From positions 372,001-436,000 of the forward strand of contig NZ_RQJO01000015.1 in the NCBI RefSeq assembly GCF_003858635.1: a stretch of DNA of 64,000 nucleotides, given 5' to 3'. The position numbers were made by a program, and so were the translations under genes. The notes beneath the pieces are model-generated. The model was not told the origin of the DNA. It ran no database searches and saw only the letters and a program-made list of their open reading frames with translations. Shown here in pieces: positions 26,090 to 35,900 of the stretch; positions within the stretch are counted from its first letter, which is position 1; every line of letters starts with the position of its first letter. This stretch comes from Larkinella rosea (lineage in GTDB: Bacteria; Bacteroidota; Bacteroidia; Cytophagales; Spirosomataceae).

Positions 26090-29000
26090 TTATACCTTCC
26101 CCCTCAGAAAATCCGCCGTATAATTCTCGCCTTCCGGCAATTGCACCAGTTCTTCCGGCGTTCCGGCGAAGGTGACATAACCGCCCGTATCCCCGCCTTC
26201 GGGGCCGAGGTCGATGAGGTAATCGGCGGATTTGATGATTTCGGTGTTGTGCTCGATGATGATCACACTGTCGCCCTGATCGACCAGCGCATTGATGGCT
26301 TTCAGCAGCTTGCGGATGTCGTGGAAGTGCAAACCGGTGGTCGGTTCGTCAAAAATGAACAGCGTGCCGCCTTTGTTCGGATTGCCTTTTCCGAGAAACG
26401 ACGCCAGTTTCACCCGCTGAGCTTCCCCACCCGACAATGTATTCGACGACTGCCCGAGCGTGATGTAACCCAAACCGACATCCTGCAACGGCATCAGTTT
26501 ATCGACCATCTTGGGTTCGGCTTTCCGGAAGTAGTCAATGGCTTCATCGACGGTCATTTCCAGAATATCGGCCACGTTTTTGTCGTTCAGCGTCACCTCC
26601 AGAATTTCCTGCTTAAACCGCTTGCCGTTACAGCCTTCGCATTTCAGGTAAATATCGGCCATGAACTGCATCTCGATCTTCACTTCGCCTTCGCCCTGGC
26701 ACACCTCGCAGCGACCGCCGTCGACGTTGAACGAAAAGTGCGACGGTTTATACCCGCGCGACTTCGCCACGGGCTGATCCGCCATCACCGACCGCAGGTA
26801 ATCGTAGGCTTTGATGTACGTCACCGGATTGGAGCGCGACGATTTCCCGATCGGATTCTGGTCGATCATTTCAATCGACGTAACGCGGTCCGTGCTGCCG
26901 CCGAGGCTGTCGTGCTTGCCCGCTTCTTCGGAACCGTCGCCTTTCAGGCGGGTCAAGGCCGGGTACAACACCTTGCGAATCAGCGTTGATTTACCCGAAC
27001 CGCTCACGCCCGTCACCACCGTCAGCGTATTCAGCGGAAACCGCACATCCAGATCTTTCAGGTTATTTTCCCGCGCACCGTTCACTTCCAGCCAGTGCGT
27101 CCCCTTCCGCCGGAACTTCGGCACCGGTACGGTTTCCTGACCCGTCAGAAAAGCGATGGTGTGGGAATGGAGAAAAGGAAGAGTGGAGGAAGGGAGAAGA
27201 GGATTTTCGGTTTTCCCCTTTTCCTTTCCTCCCTTTTTTCCTTCCTCCTCAATTTCCTCCCACGTCCCCTGAAACACCAGGTGGCCACCGTTGACGCCCG
27301 CGTCGGGCCCGATGTCGATGAGCTGATCGGCCGCCCGCATCACTTCTTCTTCGTGTTCGACCACGATGACGGTATTGCCCAGATCGCGCAGCGTTTCCAG
27401 CACGCTCACCAGCTGTTTCGTGTCGCGCGGATGCAGCCCGATGCTGGGTTCATCCAGAATATACATCGAACCCACCAGCGCGCTACCGAGCGAGGTTGCC
27501 AGTTTAATGCGTTGATATTCACCACCCGACAACGAATTGGTCAGGCGGTTTAAGCTCAAATACCGCAAGCCGACGCGCTCCATGTAATCCAGCCGGTTGC
27601 GGATTTCGGTTAGCAGTCGTTTGCCCACTTCCTGCTGGTGCGCGGGCAATTCCAGGTCCCGGAAAAAGCCGGCCGCTTCGCCAATCGGCATCAGAACAAT
27701 ATCGGTAATGGATTTTCCGCCGGCAATTTTCACGTAAGCCGCATCCTTCCGCAACCGCGAACCCCGGCATTCGGGGCAGGTGGTTTTGCCGCGATAGCGC
27801 GACAACATCACCCGGTATTGAACCTTAAAGGTCTGACTTTCCACAAAATCGAAGAACGCGTTCAGGCCCTTGAAATATTTATTGCCGGTCCAGAGCACTT
27901 CTTTCTGTTCCGGGGTCAGGTCTTTGTACGGGCGGTGAATCGGGAAATCGAACCGGATGCCGTTTTTGAGCAGCGGTTTCAGAAATTCCTCGTTCATTTT
28001 CTCACTCCGCCAGGGCGCGATGGCCCCTTCGAAAACCGAGAGATTTTTGTCGGGAATAACCAGATCGGGATCGATGCCCAGCACTTTGCCAAAACCGTCG
28101 CACCGGCGGCAGGCGCCGTATGGGTTGTTGAACGTGAAGAGGTTAACCGTCGGTTCTTCGAACGTAATCCCATCTAACTCAAACTTATCCGAGAAAACGC
28201 GCGATTCCTTGCCGACGACATCGACCCGGCAAACGCCTTCCCCCTCGTTGAAAGCCGTCTGAATCGAATCCGAAAACCGGTATTGGTTGTCTTCTTCGGG
28301 TTGCCCGTCGGCATCGAACTGAACCGTACTCCGGTCGATCAGAATTTCGAGGGAAGGAGGAAGGGAAGAAAGGAGGAAAAGAGAAAGGGAGGAGGAAGCA
28401 ATTGGGTTTTCCCCCTTCTTCCCTTCCTCCTTTAATTCCTTTCCTCCTCCCTCCAGAATTTCTTCGATAAACAGCACCTCGCCGTTGGCCACAATCCGGG
28501 TATAGCCTTTTTGAAGCAGCACTTTCAGCTCATCGGCCAGTGTGCGGTCGGTCCGGATGTGCAGCGGAGCCATGATCAGCACGCGCTGACCCGCTTCGTA
28601 ACTGTACAGGTAATTGACGACATCGGTCACCGTATCTTTGCGCACTTCGCGGCCCGAAACGGGCGAATACGTGACGCCGACGCGGGCAAAAAGCAGTTTC
28701 AGGTAATCATAAATTTCGGTGGTGGTTCCAACCGTTGAGCGGGGATTGCGGGTCGTTACCTTCTGTTCGATGGCAATGGCCGGCGATACGCCCTTGATGT
28801 AGTCGACTTCCGGTTTTTCCATCCGGCCCAGAAACTGCCGGGCGTAACTGCTCAGACTTTCGACGTACATGCGCTGACCTTCGGCAAACAAGGTATCGAA
28901 TGCCAGCGACGATTTGCCCGAGCCGGAAAGGCCGGTAATCACCACCAGTTTATTACGGGGAATGGCAACATCGATACTTTTCAGATTATGAACCCGCGCG

Positions 29001-29092
29001 CCCTTGATGATGATGTATTCTTTCGGATCAAGGTGTTCAACGTCGGGTTGCTGAAAGGAGCCGTCGGGCGGCAGACTAACTGATAAATTCAT
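26090..29092 (-). CDS. uvrA: Excinuclease ABC subunit A with two low-complexity insertions
   Basis: UvrA is the damage-recognition ATPase of nucleotide excision repair. All hallmarks are present: first Walker [12 protein letters not shown], UvrB-binding domain, zinc-finger segments ([16 protein letters not shown]), LSGGE signature, second Walker [11 protein letters not shown], zinc module [10 protein letters not shown] with CEGCNGKR, and second signature [13 protein letters not shown]. At 1000 residues it is about 50 longer than usual because of two Lys/Glu/Ser/Leu-rich insertions. The first is at residues about 212-249, in the UvrB-binding region. The second is at about 610-644, at the end of the first ATPase half. 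Both keep the frame. The protein is probably still functional, as both sites look like exposed loops. Confidence 0.97.
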   Translation of the reverse strand: MNLSVSLPPDGSFQQPDVEHLDPKEYIIIKGARVHNLKSIDVAIPRNKLVVITGLSGSGKSSLAFDTLFAEGQRMYVESLSSYARQFLGRMEKPEVDYIKGVSPAIAIEQKVTTRNPRSTVGTTTEIYDYLKLLFARVGVTYSPVSGREVRKDTVTDVVNYLYSYEAGQRVLIMAPLHIRTDRTLADELKVLLQKGYTRIVANGEVLFIEEILEGGGKELKEEGKKGENPIASSSLSLFLLSSLPPSLEILIDRSTVQFDADGQPEEDNQYRFSDSIQTAFNEGEGVCRVDVVGKESRVFSDKFELDGITFEEPTVNLFTFNNPYGACRRCDGFGKVLGIDPDLVIPDKNLSVFEGAIAPWRSEKMNEEFLKPLLKNGIRFDFPIHRPYKDLTPEQKEVLWTGNKYFKGLNAFFDFVESQTFKVQYRVMLSRYRGKTTCPECRGSRLRKDAAYVKIAGGKSITDIVLMPIGEAAGFFRDLELPAHQQEVGKRLLTEIRNRLDYMERVGLRYLSLNRLTNSLSGGEYQRIKLATSLGSALVGSMYILDEPSIGLHPRDTKQLVSVLETLRDLGNTVIVVEHEEEVMRAADQLIDIGPDAGVNGGHLVFQGTWEEIEEEGKKGGKEKGKTENPLLPSSTLPFLHSHTIAFLTGQETVPVPKFRRKGTHWLEVNGARENNLKDLDVRFPLNTLTVVTGVSGSGKSTLIRKVLYPALTRLKGDGSEEAGKHDSLGGSTDRVTSIEMIDQNPIGKSSRSNPVTYIKAYDYLRSVMADQPVAKSRGYKPSHFSFNVDGGRCEVCQGEGEVKIEMQFMADIYLKCEGCNGKRFKQEILEVTLNDKNVADILEMTVDEAIDYFRKAEPKMVDKLMPLQDVGLGYITLGQSSNTLSGGEAQRVKLASFLGKGNPNKGGTLFIFDEPTTGLHFHDIRKLLKAINALVDQGDSVIIIEHNTEIIKSADYLIDLGPEGGDTGGYVTFAGTPEELVQLPEGENYTADFLRGKV
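27161..27263. repeat. Purine/pyrimidine inverted repeat inside uvrA (second insertion)
   Basis: A purine-rich arm (about 27161-27205) faces a pyrimidine-rich arm (about 27210-27263) built of GGAGGAAGG-like words and their complements. It encodes the segment rich in Glu, Lys and Gly followed by Leu, Pro and Ser at UvrA residues about 610-644. It resembles the insertion at 28348-28461 in composition and symmetry, but no flanking direct repeat is evident. Confidence 0.75.
28339..28461. repeat. Palindromic insertion inside uvrA flanked by 9-bp direct repeats
   Basis: A hairpin-forming insert with perfect 15-bp arms (28355-28369 and 28415-28429, GGAGGAAGGGAAGAA and complement). It is flanked by identical CAGAATTTC words at 28339-28347 and 28453-28461. 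One repeat plus insert is 114 bp, or 38 codons, so the frame is kept and precise removal would rejoin the UvrA sequence as FIEEILIDRS. Confidence 0.85.
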
Positions 29093-29219
29093 TCTATAAA
29101 TTTAGCAAAACTCTATCTTTGGACTAACGGTTTTTTTGAAAGGATGGTTTCGTTTTTTGGGAGATGATCCGGTGGGAGGGAACCGGAACCGGTTTAATCG
29201 GGTAGATAACAGAAATGGA

Positions 29220-29849
29220 ATGAATGATTTTGTGGAAGAAGATATTCTGAAACTCCTGCTGGCCATGCTGCTGGGCGGTTTGATCGGTGCCGAGCGCGAA
29301 TACCGCAGTAAATCGGCGGGGTTGCGAACCACGATTCTGATCTGCGTCGGCTCGGCGCTGTTTACGATCGTTTCGCAGCGATTCGGCTCCGGCGACCGGA
29401 TTGCGGCCAACATCGTCAACGGCATCGGTTTTCTGGGTGCGGGGATCATTTACCGGCAGGAAACGAGCGTCAAAGGGCTGACCACTGCCGCCACGATCTG
29501 GGCCGTGGCGGCCATCGGAATGGCCGTTGGGGGCGGTTTTTACGACGTTGCGGTGGGCGGTTTTTCCATTATTGGCGCGACGTTGCTGGTGTTGCCCTGG
29601 CTGGCGGCCCGCATTGTCCATACAAATCAGGCGCGGCAATACCGGATTGTGACTACCTTTAAAAATCAAACATTGAAACAGTACGAAAAGCAGTTTGAAG
29701 CGTGCGGTTTACGTTATCAATTGCAGAGCCAGCAACGCATTGGGAATGACATGATTGGCAACTGGCGGGTCAACGGATCGGAGAAAGCGCACGAGCGCTG
29801 CATCAGTCAGTTGCTGAATGATCCGGAGGTGAAAGAGTTTGCCTTTTGA
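29220..29849 (+). CDS. MgtC/SapB family inner membrane protein
   Basis: 209 residues from the ATG at 29220; an upstream frame extension adds a non-family tail. The MgtC core is clear: LLLAMLLGGLIGAEREY, SAGLRTTILICVGSALFTI, NGIGFLGAGII, VKGLTTAATIWAVAAIGMAVGGG. Four to five membrane helices span residues about 8-140, followed by a soluble C-terminal domain. MgtC-type proteins influence magnesium homeostasis and F-ATPase activity in pathogens; the role here is unknown. It is divergent from uvrA, with 127 bp between the starts, and 74 bp ahead of a small outer membrane protein. Confidence 0.93.
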   Translation: MNDFVEEDILKLLLAMLLGGLIGAEREYRSKSAGLRTTILICVGSALFTIVSQRFGSGDRIAANIVNGIGFLGAGIIYRQETSVKGLTTAATIWAVAAIGMAVGGGFYDVAVGGFSIIGATLLVLPWLAARIVHTNQARQYRIVTTFKNQTLKQYEKQFEACGLRYQLQSQQRIGNDMIGNWRVNGSEKAHERCISQLLNDPEVKEFAF

Positions 29850-29923
29850 GGGAACTACTTACTAAAAACAACTATTTTTTCGTTTACATACTGAGTATTC
29901 ATTTTTGTTCATTAATCAACTCT

Positions 29924-30559
29924 ATGAACTTCATACAGAAAGGCTTATTGGCAATTATGCTCATAAGCAGCAGTGTTGCCTTCGGGCAAATTACCGAAGA
30001 TCCGGAAGATCGGCGCAGTGATGGTAGAGATCCGTTGAAAACCAAAACCCCCGAAGGCGATCCGTTGCCGTTTGCACAGCGGCTGCGCTTTGGCGGAGGC
30101 ATCAGCAACGTTTCCATTGGCAATCCGTTCAGCATTGGTGTTTCGCCCGTCATTGCCTACCAGGCGTCGGAGCGGGCTATCCTGGGCGTTGGCGTGAATT
30201 ACGTGTATTACCGGGCTAAATATTATTACCAGGGTGGAGCCACCGAAATCTACCACGCCAACCAATACGGCGGCCGGGCATTCGGAATGTACGAAATCAT
30301 TCCGAACGTGGTCAAAAATCTCTACGTTCATGGTGAATTTGAAAACACGAATGTGGGCTATAACGTCAGCCAGAGTCTTTCGACGCTGCGCCGTTGGGTA
30401 AGTGCCGGACTCGTTGGTCTGACGTATTCGCAGCCGATCAGTCGGCGGTTTGGCGTCAATTTAACGGCGCTATACAACCTGAGTTACAACGCCAATCCGA
30501 CATTCTCCTCGTTCGTTTACGGCGGCAGTCCGTGGGTGATCCGGGTGTCGTTCTTTTGA
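29924..30559 (+). CDS. Predicted outer membrane beta-barrel protein
   Basis: 211 residues from ATG 29924; an earlier TTG at 29846 would overlap the MgtC gene. The signal peptide is about residues 1-22 (LLAIMLISSSVAFGQ). The mature part has alternating aromatic and Gly strands (LRFGGGISNVSIGNPF, AILGVGVNYVYYRAKYYY, SAGLVGLTYSQPI) and ends in Phe (VIRVSFF), the usual mark of barrel assembly. An Asp/Arg-rich linker (EDPEDRRSDGRDP) precedes the barrel. It is a short barrel of about 8 strands with unknown function. Confidence 0.8.
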   Translation: MNFIQKGLLAIMLISSSVAFGQITEDPEDRRSDGRDPLKTKTPEGDPLPFAQRLRFGGGISNVSIGNPFSIGVSPVIAYQASERAILGVGVNYVYYRAKYYYQGGATEIYHANQYGGRAFGMYEIIPNVVKNLYVHGEFENTNVGYNVSQSLSTLRRWVSAGLVGLTYSQPISRRFGVNLTALYNLSYNANPTFSSFVYGGSPWVIRVSFF

Positions 30560-30569
30560 TTGAGAATAA

Positions 30570-30635
30570 AGAGCAAAGAATAGAGAAGAAGGACAATAAC
30601 AGGAATGTATTTTCTTTCTTCTCTATTCTCTCTTC
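30570..30635. terminator. Purine/pyrimidine stem-loop after the barrel gene
   Basis: AGAATAGAGAAGAA (30577-30590) pairs with its complement at 30616-30629, within wider purine-rich and pyrimidine-rich arms. It lies in the 164-bp gap before the sigma factor gene. It resembles the uvrA inserts in composition and may serve as a terminator. Confidence 0.55.
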
Positions 30636-30723
30636 TTTTCTCTCCATTTTTAGCACTAATGCCATCCAGATTATAAAAATTTCTACTTAATTCGGGTAGA
30701 TTTTCCAAAACCGGATTAAGACC

Positions 30724-31326
30724 TTGCTTACCGAACGGCAACCCGACCACTTTCTCTGGACCGCCCTCAAACAAGGCGACCGGCGGGCATTTGCCGAACT
30801 CTACGAGCGGTATTACCGTACGCTCTACAATTACGGGCACAAACTCCTGCCCGACGCGGTTTTGGTTGAAGATGCCATCCAGGATTTGTTTGTCGATCTC
30901 TGGCGGATTCAGCAAAATCTTTCCGACGCCGAATCGGTCAAATTCTACCTGTTTCGTTCCCTGCGCCGAAAAATCCACCGGTTGGCCACAAAAGAAAACC
31001 GGTTTCTGTCCGTCGACAATTCATCGATCCAGTTGCCGGGGGATACCACACCGGAATTTCAGCTAACCGATCAGGAACACGAACAGCAATTGACCCAGCA
31101 ACTGGCGCAGGCCCTCAAGCAACTCCCCGAACGTCAACTGGAAGTGGTCACGCTGCGGTTTTACGAAAACTTCAAAATCAGCGAAATTGCAGCCATTATG
31201 GGCATTACCGACAAGTCGGTCCGGAATACCCTTCACAAAGCCATGACCCACCTCCGCGAAAACGCCCGCTACCTCGCCCCGTTTCTTGGATTGTTGTGGC
31301 TTCTTTTACGTACCCACGGACTTTAG
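30724..31326 (+). CDS. ECF sigma factor of the FecI/Bacteroidota type
   Basis: A 200-residue ECF sigma factor, apparently starting at TTG 30724 because no ATG is close. Region 2: FAELYERYYRTLYNYG, DAIQDLFVDLWRIQ, FYLFRSLRRKIHRL. Region 4: ALKQLPERQLEVVTLRF, then FKISEIAAIMGITDKSVRNTLHKA. The hydrophobic C-terminal tail (FLGLLWLLL) is common in Bacteroidota sigma factors linked to SusC loci. The last codons and the TAG stop lie inside an interspersed palindrome (31309-31410). FecR, SusC and SusD genes follow, so it likely switches on that uptake locus when the receptor is occupied. Confidence 0.93.
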   Translation: MLTERQPDHFLWTALKQGDRRAFAELYERYYRTLYNYGHKLLPDAVLVEDAIQDLFVDLWRIQQNLSDAESVKFYLFRSLRRKIHRLATKENRFLSVDNSSIQLPGDTTPEFQLTDQEHEQQLTQQLAQALKQLPERQLEVVTLRFYENFKISEIAAIMGITDKSVRNTLHKAMTHLRENARYLAPFLGLLWLLLRTHGL

Positions 31327-31410
31327 TCTGTGTGATCCTCAATAATTAAAGGATTTGATTTTGCCAGATCACACGGACTAAACGGGGCCGCCCGGCGGTC
31401 CGTGGGTACG
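31309..31410. repeat. Inverted repeat overlapping the sigma factor stop codon
   Basis: The left arm (31309-31337) and right arm (31367-31410) are complementary except that the right arm holds an extra 16-bp core CGGGGCCGCCCGGCGG at 31383-31398, identical to the core at 9124-9139. The left arm encodes the last residues and stop of the sigma factor. The arm sequence CCACGGACTTTAGTCTGTG resembles REP-like palindromes common in Bacteroidota genomes (from memory). No associated transposase is in the window. Confidence 0.85.
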
Positions 31411-31511
31411 TTCGTACGAAAAAAATCGAAAACCGGAGGGGACATTTCCCGACTTAGCGGCTCTTGGTAAATAAGAGTTGGAATAGTTATCTATTTTATG
31501 GGTCGGATACC

Positions 31512-32654
31512 ATGAATCACTACGCGGAGTTTACAGCCGAAGAGTTTGCCGAAGATGATTTCTTCCGCCGATGGGTGCAATCGCCCGACGCGGGAACGGA
31601 GATTTTCTGGCAGGAATTTCTGGTTCAGCACCCCGAAAAACACACGGTGATGGTAACCGCCCGTTCCCTGTTGCGTGCCATCGAACAGGTGCAGGTCATG
31701 CCCACCGAAGCCCAGGGCGAGCGGATGTGGGCCGCTATCGAGCAACGAACCACCGGTTTGCCGGGTCAAGTGGATGCGTCGGAACTGGAAACCGAAAACC
31801 GCTGGATGTGGCCAAAACTCGAACGCCCGAACTGGTGGCAACTCGCGGCTGCGGTGATTCTGTTGGCAGGAATTGGCTGGTGGTTTTCCCTGAAATCAAA
31901 ACTATCTGACCAACCGGAGACGTATTCGGGTCTGGTTTCTCAATCCAGGATTGATCTGGTCGAGAAAATAAATAATACGTCAAAACCGCTGACGGTCCGG
32001 TTTGAAGAAGGCAGTTCGGTGGTGTTACAACCCGACAGCCGGGTGAGTTATCCGGCGACGTTTGCGGCTGAAAAACGGGACGTTTTTCTGTCGGGCGAAG
32101 GCTTTTTTGAAGTATCCAAAAACCCGGAAAGACCGTTTATGGTGTATGCCAATGGCCTGGTTACCAAAGTGATCGGAACCAGTTTCATGGTGCGGGCGCT
32201 GGAAAAAGCCAACCGGGTTACGGTGATCGTACGAACCGGAAAAGTGGCGGTTTTCCCGATCAAATCGCTCGATCAAAAAACGTCGGCAAGTGGACAACCA
32301 GCGGGCGCGCTACTACTGACGCCCAACCAACAGGCGTTTTTTGAACCCACCAGCGACCGGCTGACCCGCCAGCTGGTGGAAACGCCCGCGCTTATCAAAG
32401 TCCCCGAACACAATCAGAATTTTATTTTTGAAGACACGCCGGTGGCTGAGGTATTCAAAACGCTGGAAACGTCGTATGGGGTAACGATTGCCTACGATGC
32501 GAAGACCCTGCAAAGCTGCAACCTGACGGCTCCACTGGGTGATGAACCGCTTTTCCGCAAACTCGACATCATCTGCCAGACCATCGGAGCTACTTACGAA
32601 GTCCTGGATGCCAAAATTGTGGTCACCGGCAAAGGCTGCCAGCCAACGGAGTAA
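31512..32654 (+). CDS. FecR-family anti-sigma/sigma regulator
   Basis: 380 residues from ATG 31512; an upstream TTG at 31464 is in frame but less likely. The cytosolic N-domain (about 1-115) would bind the sigma factor. One membrane helix (NWWQLAAAVILLAGIGWWF, about 110-130) follows. The periplasmic FecR domain has RFEEGSSVVLQPDSRVSYPA, VFLSGEGFFEVSKN, PFMVYANG and VIGTSFMVRAL. The C-terminal DUF4974-like part (VAEVFKTLETSYGVTIAYD) would contact the STN domain of the SusC downstream. It lies 185 bp after the sigma gene, the gap being filled by a palindromic repeat. This is the classical trans-envelope relay: receptor, FecR, sigma factor. Confidence 0.94.
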   Translation: MNHYAEFTAEEFAEDDFFRRWVQSPDAGTEIFWQEFLVQHPEKHTVMVTARSLLRAIEQVQVMPTEAQGERMWAAIEQRTTGLPGQVDASELETENRWMWPKLERPNWWQLAAAVILLAGIGWWFSLKSKLSDQPETYSGLVSQSRIDLVEKINNTSKPLTVRFEEGSSVVLQPDSRVSYPATFAAEKRDVFLSGEGFFEVSKNPERPFMVYANGLVTKVIGTSFMVRALEKANRVTVIVRTGKVAVFPIKSLDQKTSASGQPAGALLLTPNQQAFFEPTSDRLTRQLVETPALIKVPEHNQNFIFEDTPVAEVFKTLETSYGVTIAYDAKTLQSCNLTAPLGDEPLFRKLDIICQTIGATYEVLDAKIVVTGKGCQPTE

Positions 32655-32788
32655 ATCTTACGTTCATGAGTCGGTAAGCTGTTGTAAATAAAAGAATTAT
32701 GATAAAATAACTCATAGCTAAACTCCTAAATCCCGGACTGAATGACGAAAAACCAACCTGCCTGTTAAAAAAATCGCCGAACCGAAAA

Positions 32789-32811
32789 CCGTACTGTTGC
32801 GACCAGTACGG
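32789..32811 (+). promoter_or_regulatory. Stem-loop in the leader of the SusC gene
   Basis: CCGTACTG and CAGTACGG form an 8-bp stem with a 7-base loop about 130 bp before the SusC ATG, in a 284-bp gap. No T-run follows. The long gap implies that SusC has its own promoter or a structured leader. The remainder of the gap (32655-32938) contains nothing else I can support. Confidence 0.4.
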
Positions 32812-32938
32812 ATTCATCGATCCGGCGAATCAGTGCCCTCCCTTGCCTGACCGGTATTGCGACTACCCTGAAAAACGGGGACGGGGATTGTTTTTGCCTC
32901 CACTTCTGAAATTGTCGAACAAAAACACTGCTAAAAGT

Positions 32939-35900
32939 ATGAAAAAACTGCGGGATTATTCCCCAACCTTTTGCCTGATTATGAAGATTACTTGCGTACA
33001 GTTGGTGCTGGCCGTAGTCTTTGCGGGCCTGACCCTGGCCCGAAACGGAATGGCGCAGGAGTTGCTCAATCGGACAATCTCTGTCCAACTGGAAAACAGG
33101 GACTTACGGACGGTTTTGAACCGACTGGAGAAAGCCGCCAACGTCAAATTTACGTACGTTCCGCAACTGATTTCCGCTCAAAATAAAGTCTCGCTCCGGG
33201 CCGAAAACGACCGGCTGGAAGTGGTGCTGACGCGCTTGCTGAAACCGCTGAACATTACCTATCAGGTTTCGGGAAATTACATTGTGCTCAAAAAAGAACC
33301 GACCAGTGCGGTTTTGCCCGACGAGCAGCCGATGGAAGCCCCGGATTTGCTGGCTGAGCTAACCGTTGCTGGAACCGTAACCGACGAAAAAGGCGAAGGA
33401 TTGCCGGGCGTTAGCGTGTTGCTTAAAGGGACGCAGCGCGGAACAGCCACCGACAGCAAAGGCGCGTTTCGGCTGGCAGTACCCGATAATTCGGCGGTTT
33501 TGGTCTTCAGTTTTGTCGGGTACCAGAGTCAGGAAATTGCCGTTGGTTCGCAATCGACGCTGACGGTTCGGCTGGAAGCAGACGAAAAATCACTGAACGA
33601 AGTCGTGGTGGTTGGCTACGGAACGGTGAAGCGCTCCGACCTGACCGGTTCGGTAGCGAAAGTGGGGGAAGAGAGCATTAAAGCCACGCCCATCGTCGCG
33701 CTGGACCGCGCCATGCAGGGCCGGGCTGCGGGGGTTTTGGTGACTACCAATTCGGCAAAACCGGGTGGTGGAACCACGATCCGGATTCGGGGAACGGGCT
33801 CGGTCAATGCCGGAAATGACCCGCTGTATGTTATCGACGGTTTTCCGACGGGAAACCTTAACTCGATCAATCCGAACGATATCGAGTCCCTCGAAATCCT
33901 GAAGGATGCCTCGGCGACGGCCATTTACGGATCGCGCGGGTCGAACGGGGTGGTCATGATTACGACCAAACGCGGCAAGGAAGGGCAGTCGGGCATTGCG
34001 TTTGAGAGTTATTACGGGGTTCAGTCGGTCCGGCGGAAAATACCGATGCTCAATGCCCGCGAATACGCCGAATTTGTCAACGAAGCCCGCGTCAATGGCG
34101 GTGCAAAACCATATTTCGACGGCTCAACGGCCAGCCAGCCGCTGCCTGAAACGCTGGGCGAAGGCACCAACTGGCAGGATGAAGTGTTCCGGTCGGCACC
34201 GATTCAGAGTTACCAACTGAGCTTTACCGGAGGAGAAACCAAAACCCGCTACGCCATTTCGGGAAGTTATTACGACCAGCAGGGCATCATTCTGAATTCC
34301 TATTTCAAACGATTTACGTTGCGCGCCAACCTGGATCGCGAAGTGAAAAAGTGGTTGAAAATCGGTTTGTCGATGCAGGGCGCGCATACCCGTTCGAACA
34401 GTTCGCGGACGGAAACCGACGGCGGAGCTGCCGGGGGTGTGACCAATGCCGCCATCAATTACGCGCCGGTTTTTCCGATTCTGAATGCCAATGGAACGTA
34501 TTACCGGGATCAGAGTTCGCTCAACGGCAGCCTGGTGGATAACCCCGTCGGCCTTGCCAATGAGGTGACCGACCGGTATAATACCATCCGGTTACTAAGC
34601 AATGTCTTTGCCGACATTAAATTGTGGGAAGGGCTGACGTTTCGCACCAGCTGGGGCGCCGATCTGTTCAACTCCAAGTCAAATTATTACGCCACGCGGC
34701 TGATTGCGCTGGGGGCCAGTACCAACGGCAGTGCGTCGATTACGGATGCGCAAAGCCTGGGCTGGTTGAACGAGAACACCCTGACTTACGCGCGTACACT
34801 GGCCGAAAAACACAACCTGACCGCCTTGCTGGGCTACACGACGCAGGGCTACCACAACGAAAGCGTAACGGCCAGCGCCATCAATTTCAACGACGATTTT
34901 GCGCTCTACAACAACCTGAGCGGGGGCGCGACCCTTCAAACACCGGCTTCGGGCGCGGCTGACTGGGCACTGATTTCGTACCTGGCGCGGGTAAATTATG
35001 GCTACGACAGCCGGTTTTTGCTGACACTCACGGCCCGGCGCGATGGTTCGTCGCGGTTTGGCCCGAACAACAAATACGGTTTTTTTCCGTCGGGGGCGCT
35101 GGCCTGGCGGGTGATCAACGAGAAATTCATGCAGGATCGGAAGTGGGTTTCGGATCTCAAATTGCGGGTCAGCTACGGCTTAACCGGAAATCAGGAAATC
35201 GGCGATTACCGGTATTTGTCGAATATTAATGTCAGCACGGCGGCTTTGGGAGGTGCCACCACGATCCTGCGGACGGGCGGAATTCCGGGCATCATCAGCA
35301 ACCTCGATTTGCGCTGGGAAAAGAACGCCCAGCTGGATGCCGGGGTCGATCTGGCGCTGTTTAACAACCGCGTACAACTGACCGCCGATTATTACATCAA
35401 AACGACCTCGGATTTGCTGTTTTCGGTCAATGTGCCGCAAACAACGGGCTACAGCACCTCGCTGCGGAACATCGGCAAAGTGGAAAACCGGGGGCTCGAA
35501 CTGGCTCTTTCGACGATCAACATCGACCGGGGCGGTTTTCGCTGGAACACCGAATTCAACATTGCGTTCAACAAAAATAAGATTCTGGCGCTCGACGGAC
35601 GCCCCGAGTTTACTTCGGGCGACGGCAGCGGACACCTCCAGGTTTCGAATACGGTTTTGATGAAAGTGGGCGAACCACTGGGCAATTTTTACGGTCGCGT
35701 GGTGGAAGGGATTTTCCAGAATCAGGCCGAAATCGACGGTTCTGCCCAGAAAACCGCTAAGCCGGGTGATCTGAAATACCGCGATATTAACGGCGACGGC
35801 GTGATCAACGACAACGACCGCACGGTGATCGGCAACGGCTATCCGACGTTTTTCGGCGGCATCAATAACACGCTGAGTTTCCGGGGATTTGACCTGAACA

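Noticed and set aside
27161-28461. Repeated GGAGGAAGG-type tracts as a possible CRISPR array or tandem repeat
   Set aside because: There are no equal-length repeats with unique spacers; the tracts are two separate hairpins inside uvrA and are translated in frame.
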